Source of the DNA: Alphaproteobacteria bacterium
GTDB lineage: Bacteria > Pseudomonadota > Alphaproteobacteria > Puniceispirillales > Puniceispirillaceae
Direction of reading: 5' to 3'
NCBI GenBank assembly: GCA_011522945.1
Contig: WTHY01000031.1
Location: 1 to 15,885 of the forward strand
DNA length: 15,885 nucleotides
The translations under genes and the position numbers were made by a program. Positions 1 to 6,236 of this stretch are shown piece after piece (the stretch's first letter is position 1; every line of letters begins with the position of its first letter). Under the pieces are notes generated by a model. The model was not told the DNA's origin, ran no database searches, and worked only from the letters and a program-made list of their open reading frames with translations.

Positions 1-174
1 CTGAACAGCCATATCGGCGACCGTCAGCTACCCGCAGGTTGTGGTTTTTCACAGAGCCTGCTCGTAATGCCTTTAGCTAGTTCAGAGTTAGCATTTCACC
101 CAGCTGGGGTTATTGCCACATCCAAACGCTTAGAAGCGCAATCTTGGCTACCCGTTACAGCCATTTGTAACTAG
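1..174 (+). CDS. Possible C-terminal fragment of an unrecognised protein, cut by the window edge
   Basis: Frame 1 is open from the first base to a TAG at 172-174 and gives 57 residues ending in LPVTAICN. The start lies outside the window. The peptide is mixed hydrophobic and polar, with no motif I recognise and no membrane segment. Other frames here are broken by stops, but an open frame this short can occur by chance. If real, it may be the 3' end of the host gene next to the decayed mobile element that follows. No function is assigned. Confidence 0.25.
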   Translation: MNSHIGDRQLPAGCGFSQSLLVMPLASSELAFHPAGVIATSKRLEAQSWLPVTAICN

Positions 175-233
175 ACCTTTATTGTCCGTTATGGAGCAAG
201 TTTCGTAAACAATAAAATACAATATTATCAATG

Positions 234-252
234 ACTTAAATTATATTTAAGT
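234..252. repeat. Perfect AT-rich inverted repeat, 8-bp arms and 3-nt loop
   Basis: ACTTAAAT at 234-241 is an exact reverse complement of ATTTAAGT at 245-252, separated by TAT. It lies at the point where homology to the truncated replication-type gene begins. It could be an element end, an operator, or a weak hairpin; it has no G+C-rich stem or T-tract, so a terminator role is unlikely. Confidence 0.4.
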
Positions 253-695
253 ATTGGCAGGGCTTTAAGCATCACATCATCAATGCCCTAAGAGATAAGC
301 ACCCCAAAATTGCAGATAAGTTCTGTTCTAACGCTGGTATTAACCTGATGAACATAGATTCTGATGTTGCGTCCTTCGTGCTAGAGGAATGTTTGATGCA
401 GGATTATATCCCTCTCATCATGCATGATTCTTTCATTGTGATTGATGTATATGAAGAAGGTCTGAAGCATATAATGAAGGCTGCTATCTCTCATGTCTGT
501 AATGGCGTGGTGCCATCCTTCTCCTAAGTAAAGAATGATGACCTCTACCTCTCTGTATTCCATGAACCAGAAGAAGCAAATGCCTATAGAAGCAGTAGGT
601 ATAAGGCAAGATATGCTAAGTGGAAGATGCTAGACAGAAGAAGAAAGCAACACCCTAACGCTGTTCAGTGGCCTGTCAGACCTGATACTGACTAG
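240..695 (+). pseudogene. Decayed phage/plasmid replication-type protein, 5'-truncated, one in-frame stop
   Basis: One frame reads from 240 to a TAA at 525-527 and continues in the same frame from 528 to a TAG at 693-695, giving about 95 and 55 residues. The first part contains NIDSDVASFVLEECL, then PLIMHDSFIV. A hydrophobic strand followed by HDS-F recalls the C-terminal palm motif of single-subunit polymerases: T7 RNA polymerase has HDSF and family A DNA polymerases have HDE. Similar HDSFIV tails occur in alphaproteobacterial phage and plasmid proteins. The second part continues sensibly with DDLYLSVFHEPEEANAYR and a basic tail, so the TAA replaces a sense codon. No start codon or Shine-Dalgarno site precedes it, and the N-terminal bulk is missing. 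The exact family is inferred. It is probably dead DNA from an integrated element. Confidence 0.55.
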
Positions 696-768
696 CCCTA
701 TTCCATTACTGGTAAGTTTTTATGAAACATATTAGTAAAACCTAATATTATATAATAAAAACAATGGC

Positions 769-797
769 TTGACTCTTTTTATGTGTGTTGATGTAAT
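769..797 (+). promoter_or_regulatory. Sigma70-type promoter of the three-gene cassette
   Basis: TTGACT at 769-774 (5 of 6 matches to the -35 consensus) is separated by exactly 17 nt from TGTAAT at 792-797 (5 of 6 matches to the -10). Predicted transcription starts near 804, about 20 nt before the first start codon, and the DNA upstream is AT-rich. Spacing and match are good enough to suggest active housekeeping-type expression of the small genes at 827-1700. Confidence 0.6.
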
Positions 798-826
798 AAC
801 CTGTTGCAACTTGTGCGAGGGTTATG

Positions 827-1018
827 ATGGCCAGAAAACCAAACAAAGATAAAGTCACCAGTAAAAAGGCGGCATCTGCTGCGTCCAAGACAATCAGGAG
901 TGCTAAAGCAAGCCCAGCGGCTAAAACTGCTGCTGGTTCGGCATTGTCTCAACGACCTAGTCGGAACTCTGCAAGGTCAACTGGTCGGCCAACTCCTCCA
1001 CCTAAAAGAAAAAGATAG
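827..1018 (+). CDS. Small, highly basic Lys/Ala/Ser-rich protein of unknown function
   Basis: This encodes 63 residues starting MARKPNKDK and ending PTPPPKRKR. It is almost devoid of acidic residues and rich in Lys, Arg, Ala and Ser, like the disordered tails of histone-H1-like or nucleic-acid-binding proteins; no folded domain is visible. Two ATGs occur in tandem (824 and 827). I chose 827 because GAGG at 817-820 then has a 6-nt spacer; starting at 824 adds one Met. It is the first gene of a tight three-gene cassette behind the promoter at 769-797, and its TAG stop lies inside the next gene's ribosome binding site. A nucleic-acid- or membrane-associated role is only inferred from composition. 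Its position between two phage-like pseudogenes suggests element cargo. Confidence 0.55.
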   Translation: MARKPNKDKVTSKKAASAASKTIRSAKASPAAKTAAGSALSQRPSRNSARSTGRPTPPPKRKR

Positions 1019-1023
1019 GAGGA
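1016..1023 (+). promoter_or_regulatory. Strong Shine-Dalgarno site that contains the upstream stop codon
   Basis: TAGGAGGA carries the TAG stop of the basic-protein gene and a full AGGAGG core. It lies 4 nt before a TTG at 1028. The core and spacing single out TTG as the start of a gene that has no ATG in reach, and they place the first two genes in a termination-reinitiation arrangement. Confidence 0.65.
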
Positions 1024-1027
1024 TATA

Positions 1028-1198
1028 TTGTCTAAAGATAAAAAACCTCAACAGCCTCAAGACACTACTAAAGAAATCCCTGTAAGTGAAAGTTGGGTTC
1101 CTGATAGTGGCAGTCGTGCTTACGATGACATTGAGAAAAAGATAGATGAGGTAACGCATAGGCCAACTCCACTACCGCCTGAGGATAAGGATGAGTGA
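1028..1198 (+). CDS. Small acidic, proline-rich protein of unknown function (TTG start)
   Basis: This encodes 56 residues from TTG, reading MSKDKKPQQPQDTTKE and ending PTPLPPEDKDE, with TGA at 1196-1198. It is polar, rich in Pro, Asp, Glu and Lys, and probably disordered; a short central segment (VSESWVPDSGSRAYDDIE) is the most folded-looking part. The TTG start is supported by AGGAGG 4-9 nt upstream. It begins 9 nt after the basic-protein gene and overlaps the membrane-protein gene by 8 nt, so all three are probably translationally coupled. The opposite charge to the first protein is notable. I recognise no family with certainty; similar short proline-rich proteins accompany two-span membrane proteins in prophages, which is recollection rather than a search result. 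Confidence 0.6.
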   Translation: MSKDKKPQQPQDTTKEIPVSESWVPDSGSRAYDDIEKKIDEVTHRPTPLPPEDKDE

Positions 1199-1700
1199 AG
1201 ATAAGTCTCATCTCATTGCTCAGTGTCAACTGTCTTCTCTTTACCATGAGCATAGAGAATGTTTTTTAACAACCTGTCATAAGATGGTGTTGTTTGTCGT
1301 AATCATGTCAAGTGCGATGCTTGCATCAGGCTTGGTTGAAGGCTATGCAACTGTGAAGCAGTTAATGCTTCTATCGCCAGTATTGCTGGCATCTCTTGAT
1401 TTAGTTTTTAGTTTTTCTACAGCGTCGCAAACACATAAGTTTTTAAGACATAGATACTCATATATTGAAGCCAAGCTGGTAGGTGGTGATGTCAGTCCTG
1501 ACACCTTAGCTGAAATGTCTAAAGAGGTGACTCTGCTAATGGCAGAGGAGCCGCCAGCTTATCGTGCACTACTCTATCATTGCACCAACCTCACTGACTT
1601 AAGAACAAGAAAGAGACAAACATTAAAGATTCACTGGGTGCATATGCTTTTCAGGAATGTGTTTAGATTTGCTGGCAGTCAGCCAAATAACATTACTTGA
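1191..1700 (+). CDS. Two-span membrane protein of unknown function, prophage/SLATT-like
   Basis: This encodes 169 residues. After a polar N-terminus there are two hydrophobic segments at about residues 31-50 and 57-76, a short basic turn (HKFLRHRY), and a long soluble C-terminal region to about 160 with AEEPPAYRALLYHC and a basic stretch TRKRQ. This two-helix hairpin plus soluble tail resembles SLATT-type two-TM effector domains and an uncharacterised proteobacterial prophage family carrying a similar DLVF-S-A-H pattern; I cannot decide between them without a profile search. ATG at 1191 overlaps the preceding gene's stop by 8 nt, and the GATAAGGATG context gives a weak ribosome site, which fits coupling. 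A role in superinfection exclusion or abortive defence is possible but speculative. Confidence 0.65.
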   Translation: MSEDKSHLIAQCQLSSLYHEHRECFLTTCHKMVLFVVIMSSAMLASGLVEGYATVKQLMLLSPVLLASLDLVFSFSTASQTHKFLRHRYSYIEAKLVGGDVSPDTLAEMSKEVTLLMAEEPPAYRALLYHCTNLTDLRTRKRQTLKIHWVHMLFRNVFRFAGSQPNNIT

Positions 1701-1709
1701 CTTAAGTAA
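1693..1709. repeat. Short inverted repeat over the end of the membrane-protein gene
   Basis: TTACTT at 1693-1698 pairs with AAGTAA at 1704-1709 across a 5-nt loop and includes the TGA stop. The stem is AT-only and has no T-tract, so it is a poor terminator. It contains ACTTAAGT, related to the palindrome arms at 234-252. Confidence 0.25.
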
Positions 1710-1811
1710 AATAGGTATCACAAAAGGGGTCACATAACACTTGATGCTAAATAAATAAAACAATATATTACAATCAGTTAAACGCTATTTTGGTTCTTAA
1801 AGATTGCGTCT

Positions 1812-1822
1812 CAGCCGCACCA
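1812..1822 (+). other. tRNA 3'-end-like sequence, candidate attachment-site scar
   Basis: CAGCCGCACCA has the form of a tRNA acceptor 3' strand with discriminator A and CCA, as expected for a tRNA starting GCGGCTG. The preceding bases do not form a T-arm, so this is not a tRNA gene. It lies 66 nt upstream of an integrase remnant, where attachment sites made from tRNA 3' ends are often found. The remainder of 1710-1887 is AT-rich and shows no gene. Confidence 0.2.
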
Positions 1823-1887
1823 TTTATTTCTAATATACTGTAGAATTCCAAGAGTTTTCCTACTTTAGTGTTAAAGGGTAGGACATT

Positions 1888-2005
1888 GTGACTACATACC
1901 TCTTCCAAAAAAAGAGGCGTTTATTACTTCGATAGACGCATCCCGAAAGATATTCGTTCTCACTACAAAGCAGATAAAATCATAAAATCTTTGAGAATAA
2001 GGTAA
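1888..2005 (+). pseudogene. Truncated, frameshifted tyrosine integrase (N-terminus only)
   Basis: GTG at 1888 opens as TTYLFQK. After a run of seven A at 1907-1913 the frame must shift by one to continue RGVYYFDRRIPKDIRSHY and KADKIIKSLRIR, ending at TAA 2003-2005. With six A the joined peptide would read YLFQKRGVYYF. This matches the N-terminal part that I know from alphaproteobacterial phage-type integrases (YYFRRRIPKDLR... followed by KSL). The catalytic R-H-R-Y core is absent: homology stops at the KSL position and unrelated DNA follows. This is therefore a doubly broken remnant of about 38 residues. It shows that a mobile element once sat here. The single-base shift could also be a sequencing error, but the truncation could not. 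Confidence 0.7.
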
Positions 2006-2026
2006 TTCTGATAGTATGATTTTATC
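1973..2026. repeat. 12-bp perfect inverted repeat flanking the integrase break point
   Basis: GATAAAATCATA at 1973-1984 is repeated in exact inverse orientation as TATGATTTTATC at 2015-2026. The 30-nt interval contains a smaller inverted pair, AGAAT at 1994-1998 and ATTCT at 2005-2009, and the integrase stop. The left arm is integrase coding sequence (Asp-Lys-Ile-Ile), so the right arm is probably an inverted copy of it or a recombinase-type arm site. Confidence 0.5.
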
Positions 2027-2036
2027 GAATGTTTGA

Positions 2037-2055
2037 GCCGGCTGAATTAGTCGGC
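2037..2055. terminator. Hairpin with pyrimidine tail, possible terminator
   Basis: GCCGGCT at 2037-2043 pairs with AGTCGGC at 2049-2055 (one G-T wobble) over the loop GAATT, followed by CTTTCCTTTCC. The stem is fairly G+C-rich but the tail is not a pure T-run. It may insulate the metabolic locus from the element remnant on its left, or be an operator for the ThDP-enzyme gene. Confidence 0.35.
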
Positions 2056-2092
2056 CTTTCCTTTCCACAAGCGTGCGGCTAACCGATTGGCT

Positions 2093-2101
2093 TGGTATAA
2101 C
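2093..2101 (+). promoter_or_regulatory. Possible extended -10 element for the ThDP-enzyme gene
   Basis: TGGTATAAC matches the extended -10 form TGnTATAAT with one mismatch. No convincing -35 lies 17 nt upstream. The predicted start point near 2108 would leave a very short leader before the ribosome site AGGG at 2110-2113 and the ATG at 2121. Confidence 0.25.
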
Positions 2102-2120
2102 GCGTCTACAGGGATATATA

Positions 2121-3752
2121 ATGAAGTATTACGAGGCTTTAGCCGATTGCTTTTCCGAGGCAAAATTTGACGTGTGTTTTGCGCTTCTTGGTGATGCCAA
2201 TATGCATATGGCAGGTGCACTATCCGACCTTGGTATGCGGTTTATCTATACCCGTCATGAGCATGCTGCGGTGGCTGCAGCAGCTAGCTATGCTAGATCC
2301 ACCGGTAAAGTGGGGTTTGCAACTGTTACATGCGGACCAGGTGTTACGCAGCTAACCACTATCCTGCCAATCGCAGTACGTGCTGGCATTCCACTTGTGA
2401 TTTTTGCGGGTGAGGCACCATTGCGGAAGGGTTGGTATAATCAGAAGATTGAACAGGCGCCTTTTGTTGAAGCTTGCGGGGCCCGTTATGTGGCTTGTCA
2501 TCAGCCTGAGCAAATGATTGAGACAGTGCAACAAGCGATAATGGAGGCCGAAGGCAATAATCATGTTATTGTAATCGGCGTGCCTTTTGACCTCCAGCAA
2601 GATGATGTGCTGGAAACTAACAACATGCCCCCCATTGCAATAGATACGTCTGTCCCAACATCCATAGCCCCAGATATGGCTGCAATCGGAAGGGCCGCAA
2701 GCCTTTTAAATGCAGCAGAGCGGCCAATCATTCTGGCAGGCCTTGGCGCTGTTACAGCAGGGGCACATGCAGCCTGTATCGCGCTTGCCGAAAAGACAGG
2801 GGCATTGCTTGCAACAACACTGCCAGCAAAAGGATTTTTCTGCCATGAAGACTTTTCACTTGGCCTGGCAGGTGGCTTTGCAACAGAAAAAGCGAAAGCT
2901 ATCTATGCCCAGTCAGACCTAGTGATAGCGATTGGGGCACGTCTGGCCTATCATGCTTTTAATGGCGGTAAATTAACACCCAATGCCACTGTTATACATG
3001 TCGATATTGACCCGCAAACGCATGTGCAGGGACGCAAGGCTGCAGATCTGTTGGTAAAAGCAGATGCAAAGACGGGCGTAGAGGCCTTGACCGCTATAAG
3101 TCAGGCAAAGACGGGATGGCGCACTGAGGAGATTAAAATCAGAACAGCTGAAGCGCTATTGATTCCCGATGATAGGGATACGCCGGATGGATTGCTACAT
3201 CCAATGGCGGTTATAAAAGCCTTATCAGAAATCATTCCACCTGATAGCCATCTCATCAATACGTCTGGGCATAGTGCCTATTACAGTGCGCATTTGAATC
3301 AGCATCCGCAATCTCACTTTACAGTTATTCGGGAGTTTGGTGCGATTGGCAATGGTACGTCTTTTGCGCTCGGTATCGCTGCGGCCTATCCGGATAGGCC
3401 AGTTATTCTGATAGATGGTGATGGATCTGCTCTGATGCATATTCAGGAATTAGAGACCATGATGCGTCATAATATGAAGATATTAACGATTATATTAAAT
3501 GATGGCGCCTACGGGTCTGAAGTCCATAAATTACGCAGTGATGATGTCTCGCTTGCGGGCTCTGTGTTTGGACGGCCTGACTTTGCGGCCATCGGAGAAG
3601 GCTTTGGTGTCGAAGGCACAGCCTTTACTTCGCTTGAGGGGCTTGCTGCAAAGATGCAGACCTTTTTAGCGCTAGATGGCCCACAAATTTGGGATTTTGC
3701 CATCTCAGATAAGATAGCTTCACCACAAATTTTGAGTGCCCATAAAAGCTAG
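2121..3752 (+). CDS. ThDP-dependent enzyme, acetolactate-synthase-like
   Basis: This encodes 543 residues with the standard three-domain layout: N-terminal pyrimidine-binding domain (about 1-170), central FAD-type domain (about 195-330) and C-terminal pyrophosphate-binding domain (about 370-530). Glu47 in RHEHAAVA is the conserved glutamate that activates the cofactor. D434-G435 in DGDGS and N460 in NDGAYG form the Mg/ThDP motif. The ATG at 2121 (MKYYEALADCF) is preferred over an upstream GTG at 2073 because AGGG lies 7 nt before it and family members start this way. The family makes or breaks C-C bonds next to a keto group, cytoplasmically. The convergent isomerase and downstream hydroxyacid genes suggest C2-C3 hydroxy/keto acids as substrates. 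Glyoxylate carboligase is unlikely because that enzyme has Val in place of this Glu. Exact reaction unknown. Confidence 0.85.
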   Translation: MKYYEALADCFSEAKFDVCFALLGDANMHMAGALSDLGMRFIYTRHEHAAVAAAASYARSTGKVGFATVTCGPGVTQLTTILPIAVRAGIPLVIFAGEAPLRKGWYNQKIEQAPFVEACGARYVACHQPEQMIETVQQAIMEAEGNNHVIVIGVPFDLQQDDVLETNNMPPIAIDTSVPTSIAPDMAAIGRAASLLNAAERPIILAGLGAVTAGAHAACIALAEKTGALLATTLPAKGFFCHEDFSLGLAGGFATEKAKAIYAQSDLVIAIGARLAYHAFNGGKLTPNATVIHVDIDPQTHVQGRKAADLLVKADAKTGVEALTAISQAKTGWRTEEIKIRTAEALLIPDDRDTPDGLLHPMAVIKALSEIIPPDSHLINTSGHSAYYSAHLNQHPQSHFTVIREFGAIGNGTSFALGIAAAYPDRPVILIDGDGSALMHIQELETMMRHNMKILTIILNDGAYGSEVHKLRSDDVSLAGSVFGRPDFAAIGEGFGVEGTAFTSLEGLAAKMQTFLALDGPQIWDFAISDKIASPQILSAHKS

Positions 3753-3791
3753 ACCATCAAGATAGTCTGCGTCCAGAGCACTGTGGGTGCG

Positions 3792-3827
3792 GCGCTAACA
3801 TATGCCTCAAAATTTTTAGATTAGCGC
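3792..3827. repeat. Inverted repeat between convergent genes
   Basis: GCGCTAA at 3792-3798 pairs with TTAGCGC at 3821-3827, the right arm overlapping the stop codon of the leftward isomerase gene. The 22-nt loop contains ATTTTTAG. It could act as a weak bidirectional terminator for the two converging genes, but the long loop makes that uncertain. Confidence 0.3.
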
Positions 3828-4603
3828 GCTCTGGCTTGCGCTAGCCAGGCAAGCGACGCGTCAGTGTCACCATTGGCTGGTTTATATTCAGCCCCTAAAG
3901 GGGCCTTGTAGCCAAGCGCATTTATGACCGAAAACAGATGGCGATAATTCAGCTCTCCACCATGCGGAGCCGCCCTATCAGGCACTGACGCAAATTGTAT
4001 ATGGCCTATAATATCAATATTATTTGTCAGTAGGCGTGTGATATCTCCATGCAGAATTTGCATGTGATAACAATCAAACATCAGCCTTAACGTCTCTGAG
4101 CCAAGTTGCTGAATAATATGCTGTGCCACAGAGATATCATTTAGAAAATAGCCGGGTGCATCATAGGGATTTAAGGGCTCAATTAAAATCCTTAACCCAT
4201 TATCTTTTGCTAAGCCACAAGCAAAGGCCAGATTATCGATAAAGATGTTTTGTGCGTCAGGGCCAGATGCATTCCCGGCCATGACATGGATATGCTGGCA
4301 TCCAATTTCGCTGGCATAGTCTACAGCTTGTTTGATGGCGTCTTGTGCGTCCTGTTCCCTGCCAGTTAGGGCGGATAATCCATTTTCTCCAGCTGCTAGA
4401 TCACCTCGTATCGTATTGAGGCTAAGCATTGGTAAGCCCGTGTCTTTTAGTACTTGTTTAACTTCAGCGGGGTTAGTCTTGTATGGCCAATGGCATTCAA
4501 CAGCATCAAAGCCTGCTGCTTTCGCTGCATAGATAGCATCCACCAACGGTCTGTCCGTCCATAAAAACCCAAGATTAGCTGAAAATAACATCACTAAACT
4601 CAT
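3821..4603 (-). CDS. hyi: Hydroxypyruvate isomerase-like TIM-barrel protein
   Basis: This encodes 260 residues, the family's usual length, and forms one xylose-isomerase-like TIM barrel. It aligns by eye along its whole length with E. coli Hyi: FSANLGFLW near the start, AAGENG at 71, IEPLNPYDAPGYFLN at 141, FDCYHMQILHGDIT at 176, GELNYRHLF at 216 and GAEYKP at 237. Glu142 and Glu239 occupy the two catalytic metal-binding glutamate positions; Asp177 and His180 are the other conserved polar residues. It is expected to interconvert hydroxypyruvate and tartronate semialdehyde in the cytoplasm, although the related OtnI and 2-oxo-tetronate isomerases look alike. It converges on the ThDP-enzyme gene and is divergent from the transporter group. 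The ATG at 4603 has no clear ribosome site; Met5 (4591) is an alternative start. Confidence 0.85.
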   Translation of the reverse strand: MSLVMLFSANLGFLWTDRPLVDAIYAAKAAGFDAVECHWPYKTNPAEVKQVLKDTGLPMLSLNTIRGDLAAGENGLSALTGREQDAQDAIKQAVDYASEIGCQHIHVMAGNASGPDAQNIFIDNLAFACGLAKDNGLRILIEPLNPYDAPGYFLNDISVAQHIIQQLGSETLRLMFDCYHMQILHGDITRLLTNNIDIIGHIQFASVPDRAAPHGGELNYRHLFSVINALGYKAPLGAEYKPANGDTDASLAWLAQARAR

Positions 4604-4919
4604 CTAATATCACATGCTTTTGTTAGTCTCTTTATTGCCTCATTTCCGAGGCGCTTGGCCATTAAATTCGTGGCTGCTTGTGCAGAATTCACTGCTGCCT
4701 TATTGCTATGACAGAGCCTGTTTAGTTACGGCGTGAGCAAAGATGGATACAAGGAATGACAAGCTGTTTTCTGAGCAATTATCTATAAATCTTGTCTCAT
4801 ACCAGTCATAGGTTGGAACCTGTTCCTATGCCACGCTGTGGTGAGAAATAGAAAAGACGATTTTGCGGATTGCAGTAGTGATGTTACGCTAAAATCTGAA
4901 ACCGGTATTAGGGGATGTC
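4604..4919. other. Divergent intergenic region of 316 bp
   Basis: This separates the leftward isomerase gene from the rightward transporter group and must hold the promoters of both. I see no open frame of note and no convincing -35/-10 pair at standard spacing. TATAAA at 4784-4789 lacks a -35. The clearest element is the inverted repeat at 4807-4830. Confidence 0.5.
4807..4830. promoter_or_regulatory. Operator-like nested inverted repeat upstream of the transporter group
   Basis: CATAGG at 4807-4812 pairs with CCTATG at 4825-4830, and inside it GGAAC at 4815-4819 pairs with GTTCC at 4822-4826. The near-palindrome lies about 90 nt before the transporter start and between divergent genes, as expected for a dimeric regulator's site. 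No regulator gene is present in the window. Confidence 0.4.
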
Positions 4920-6212
4920 ATGTTTGCTGAAATAACAAATAAAGCATTCGCCAGATATGGCATTCATTATGGCTGGATGATGGCTGTTATTACATTTATC
5001 ATAACCATCGCCGCATCATCAGTTTCGAGCGTGCCACAAATTATCATGTTGCCAATGACAGAAGAGTTTGGCTGGCAAATCTCTAATGTTGCGAATGCGA
5101 TAGGCTTGATGTTTGTAGTCTTGGCCTGTTTTGCGCCTTTTGCAGGCTCATTAATGCTGAAAATTGGCATTCGGAATGTCGCACTTATTGCAGCTTCACT
5201 CAATGTTGGTGGTTTAGTTTTAACTTTATTTGTTGGTCAAAGCTGGCATTTATTATTTTCCATTGGTCTATTCTTGGGGGCAGCCGCCGGTATTGTCGGG
5301 GTCGGTATGGCGGCAACGGTTGCTACAAGATGGTTCGAACATAAACGTGGCCTAGTTGTTGGCATTTTAACATCTGCCTTTGCAGCAGGTCAGTTGTTGT
5401 TCGTACCGGTAATGGCTTGGATTACGACTATCGCAGATTGGCGATACGCCCTTATTATTCCCATTTTTGGGGGGATAATTTCGGCATTATTATTTCTTTT
5501 ATTTTCCAAGGACTGGCCGAGCGAATTACATCTCAAACCGCTCGGCGCGAAGGAGATATTTACGCCGCCAGACGTTAAGGATGTGCGCATATTTGCTACG
5601 AGCTTTTCTGTTCTATTTGAGGCATTCAAGTCGCCAGCCTTCTGGCTTTTAGCAGCAACCTTTATGATTTGTGGCCTATCTTCCAACGGCATCGTCAGCC
5701 AGCATTTCATTCCCTTCTGTGCAGATAATAATGTTGGCATAGTCGCTGCCTCCTCCTATCTGGCGATTATGGGTGTCTTTAATTTCATGGGCACAATCGG
5801 CTCAGGTTGGCTATCTGACAGATATAATAACTATAAGCTCCTTATGTGGTATTACGGGCTGCGCGCCTTATCGCTGCTCTATCTGCCTTATAGCGGTTTT
5901 GAATTTTACACATTGCTATTATGGGCGATTTTCTTCGGGCTTGATTTTATCGCCACTGTGCCGCCGACCGTGCGCCTCACAAGCCGGCATTTTGGCACAG
6001 TGAAGGGGCCAGTGCTCTTTGGTTGGATTTTTGGTGCGCACCAGCTAGGAGCCGCGATTGCAGCCTCATCTGCAGGCTGGGCAAGAGACACATTACAGAG
6101 CTATGTGCCATCCTTCATTTCTGCGGGTCTGCTTAGTGCGACAGCTGTATTATTGATTATCCTGTTCCAGAAATTAGACGGTCATACCAAAAGACCTGTA
6201 CCTGCGGTCTAG
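4920..6212 (+). CDS. MFS transporter, monocarboxylate/oxalate-formate type
   Basis: This encodes 430 residues with about 12 hydrophobic segments in two sets of six separated by a polar loop near residues 205-240. The N-terminus (GIHYGWMMAVITF) and the TRWFEHKRGLVVGILTSAFA stretch near 140 fit the OFA and monocarboxylate-porter branches of the major facilitator superfamily. The second half has GSGWLSDRY, the MFS loop motif following TM8. It should be an inner-membrane uptake system for a small carboxylate; the actual substrate is inferred only from its place beside hydroxyacid genes. AGGGG at 4910-4914 sits 5 nt before the ATG. It heads a same-strand run with the desaturase (24 nt gap) and dehydrogenase, and a nested inverted repeat lies 90 nt upstream. 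Confidence 0.85.
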   Translation: MFAEITNKAFARYGIHYGWMMAVITFIITIAASSVSSVPQIIMLPMTEEFGWQISNVANAIGLMFVVLACFAPFAGSLMLKIGIRNVALIAASLNVGGLVLTLFVGQSWHLLFSIGLFLGAAAGIVGVGMAATVATRWFEHKRGLVVGILTSAFAAGQLLFVPVMAWITTIADWRYALIIPIFGGIISALLFLLFSKDWPSELHLKPLGAKEIFTPPDVKDVRIFATSFSVLFEAFKSPAFWLLAATFMICGLSSNGIVSQHFIPFCADNNVGIVAASSYLAIMGVFNFMGTIGSGWLSDRYNNYKLLMWYYGLRALSLLYLPYSGFEFYTLLLWAIFFGLDFIATVPPTVRLTSRHFGTVKGPVLFGWIFGAHQLGAAIAASSAGWARDTLQSYVPSFISAGLLSATAVLLIILFQKLDGHTKRPVPAV

Positions 6213-6236
6213 TATAATTATGGTATGGGGTGGCGT

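Noticed and set aside
207..1775. AT-rich similar stretches near 207-233, 741-765 and 1743-1770 as element-end direct repeats
   Set aside because: They share only short A/T words with gaps; no exact repeat long enough for an attachment core was found.
2073..2120. Upstream GTG start for the ThDP-enzyme gene
   Set aside because: The added 16 residues have no family similarity, and a better ribosome site precedes ATG 2121.
2121..3752. Glyoxylate carboligase (gcl) assignment from context
   Set aside because: The activating glutamate is present (RHEHAA), whereas Gcl has valine there, and the flanking sequence does not match Gcl.
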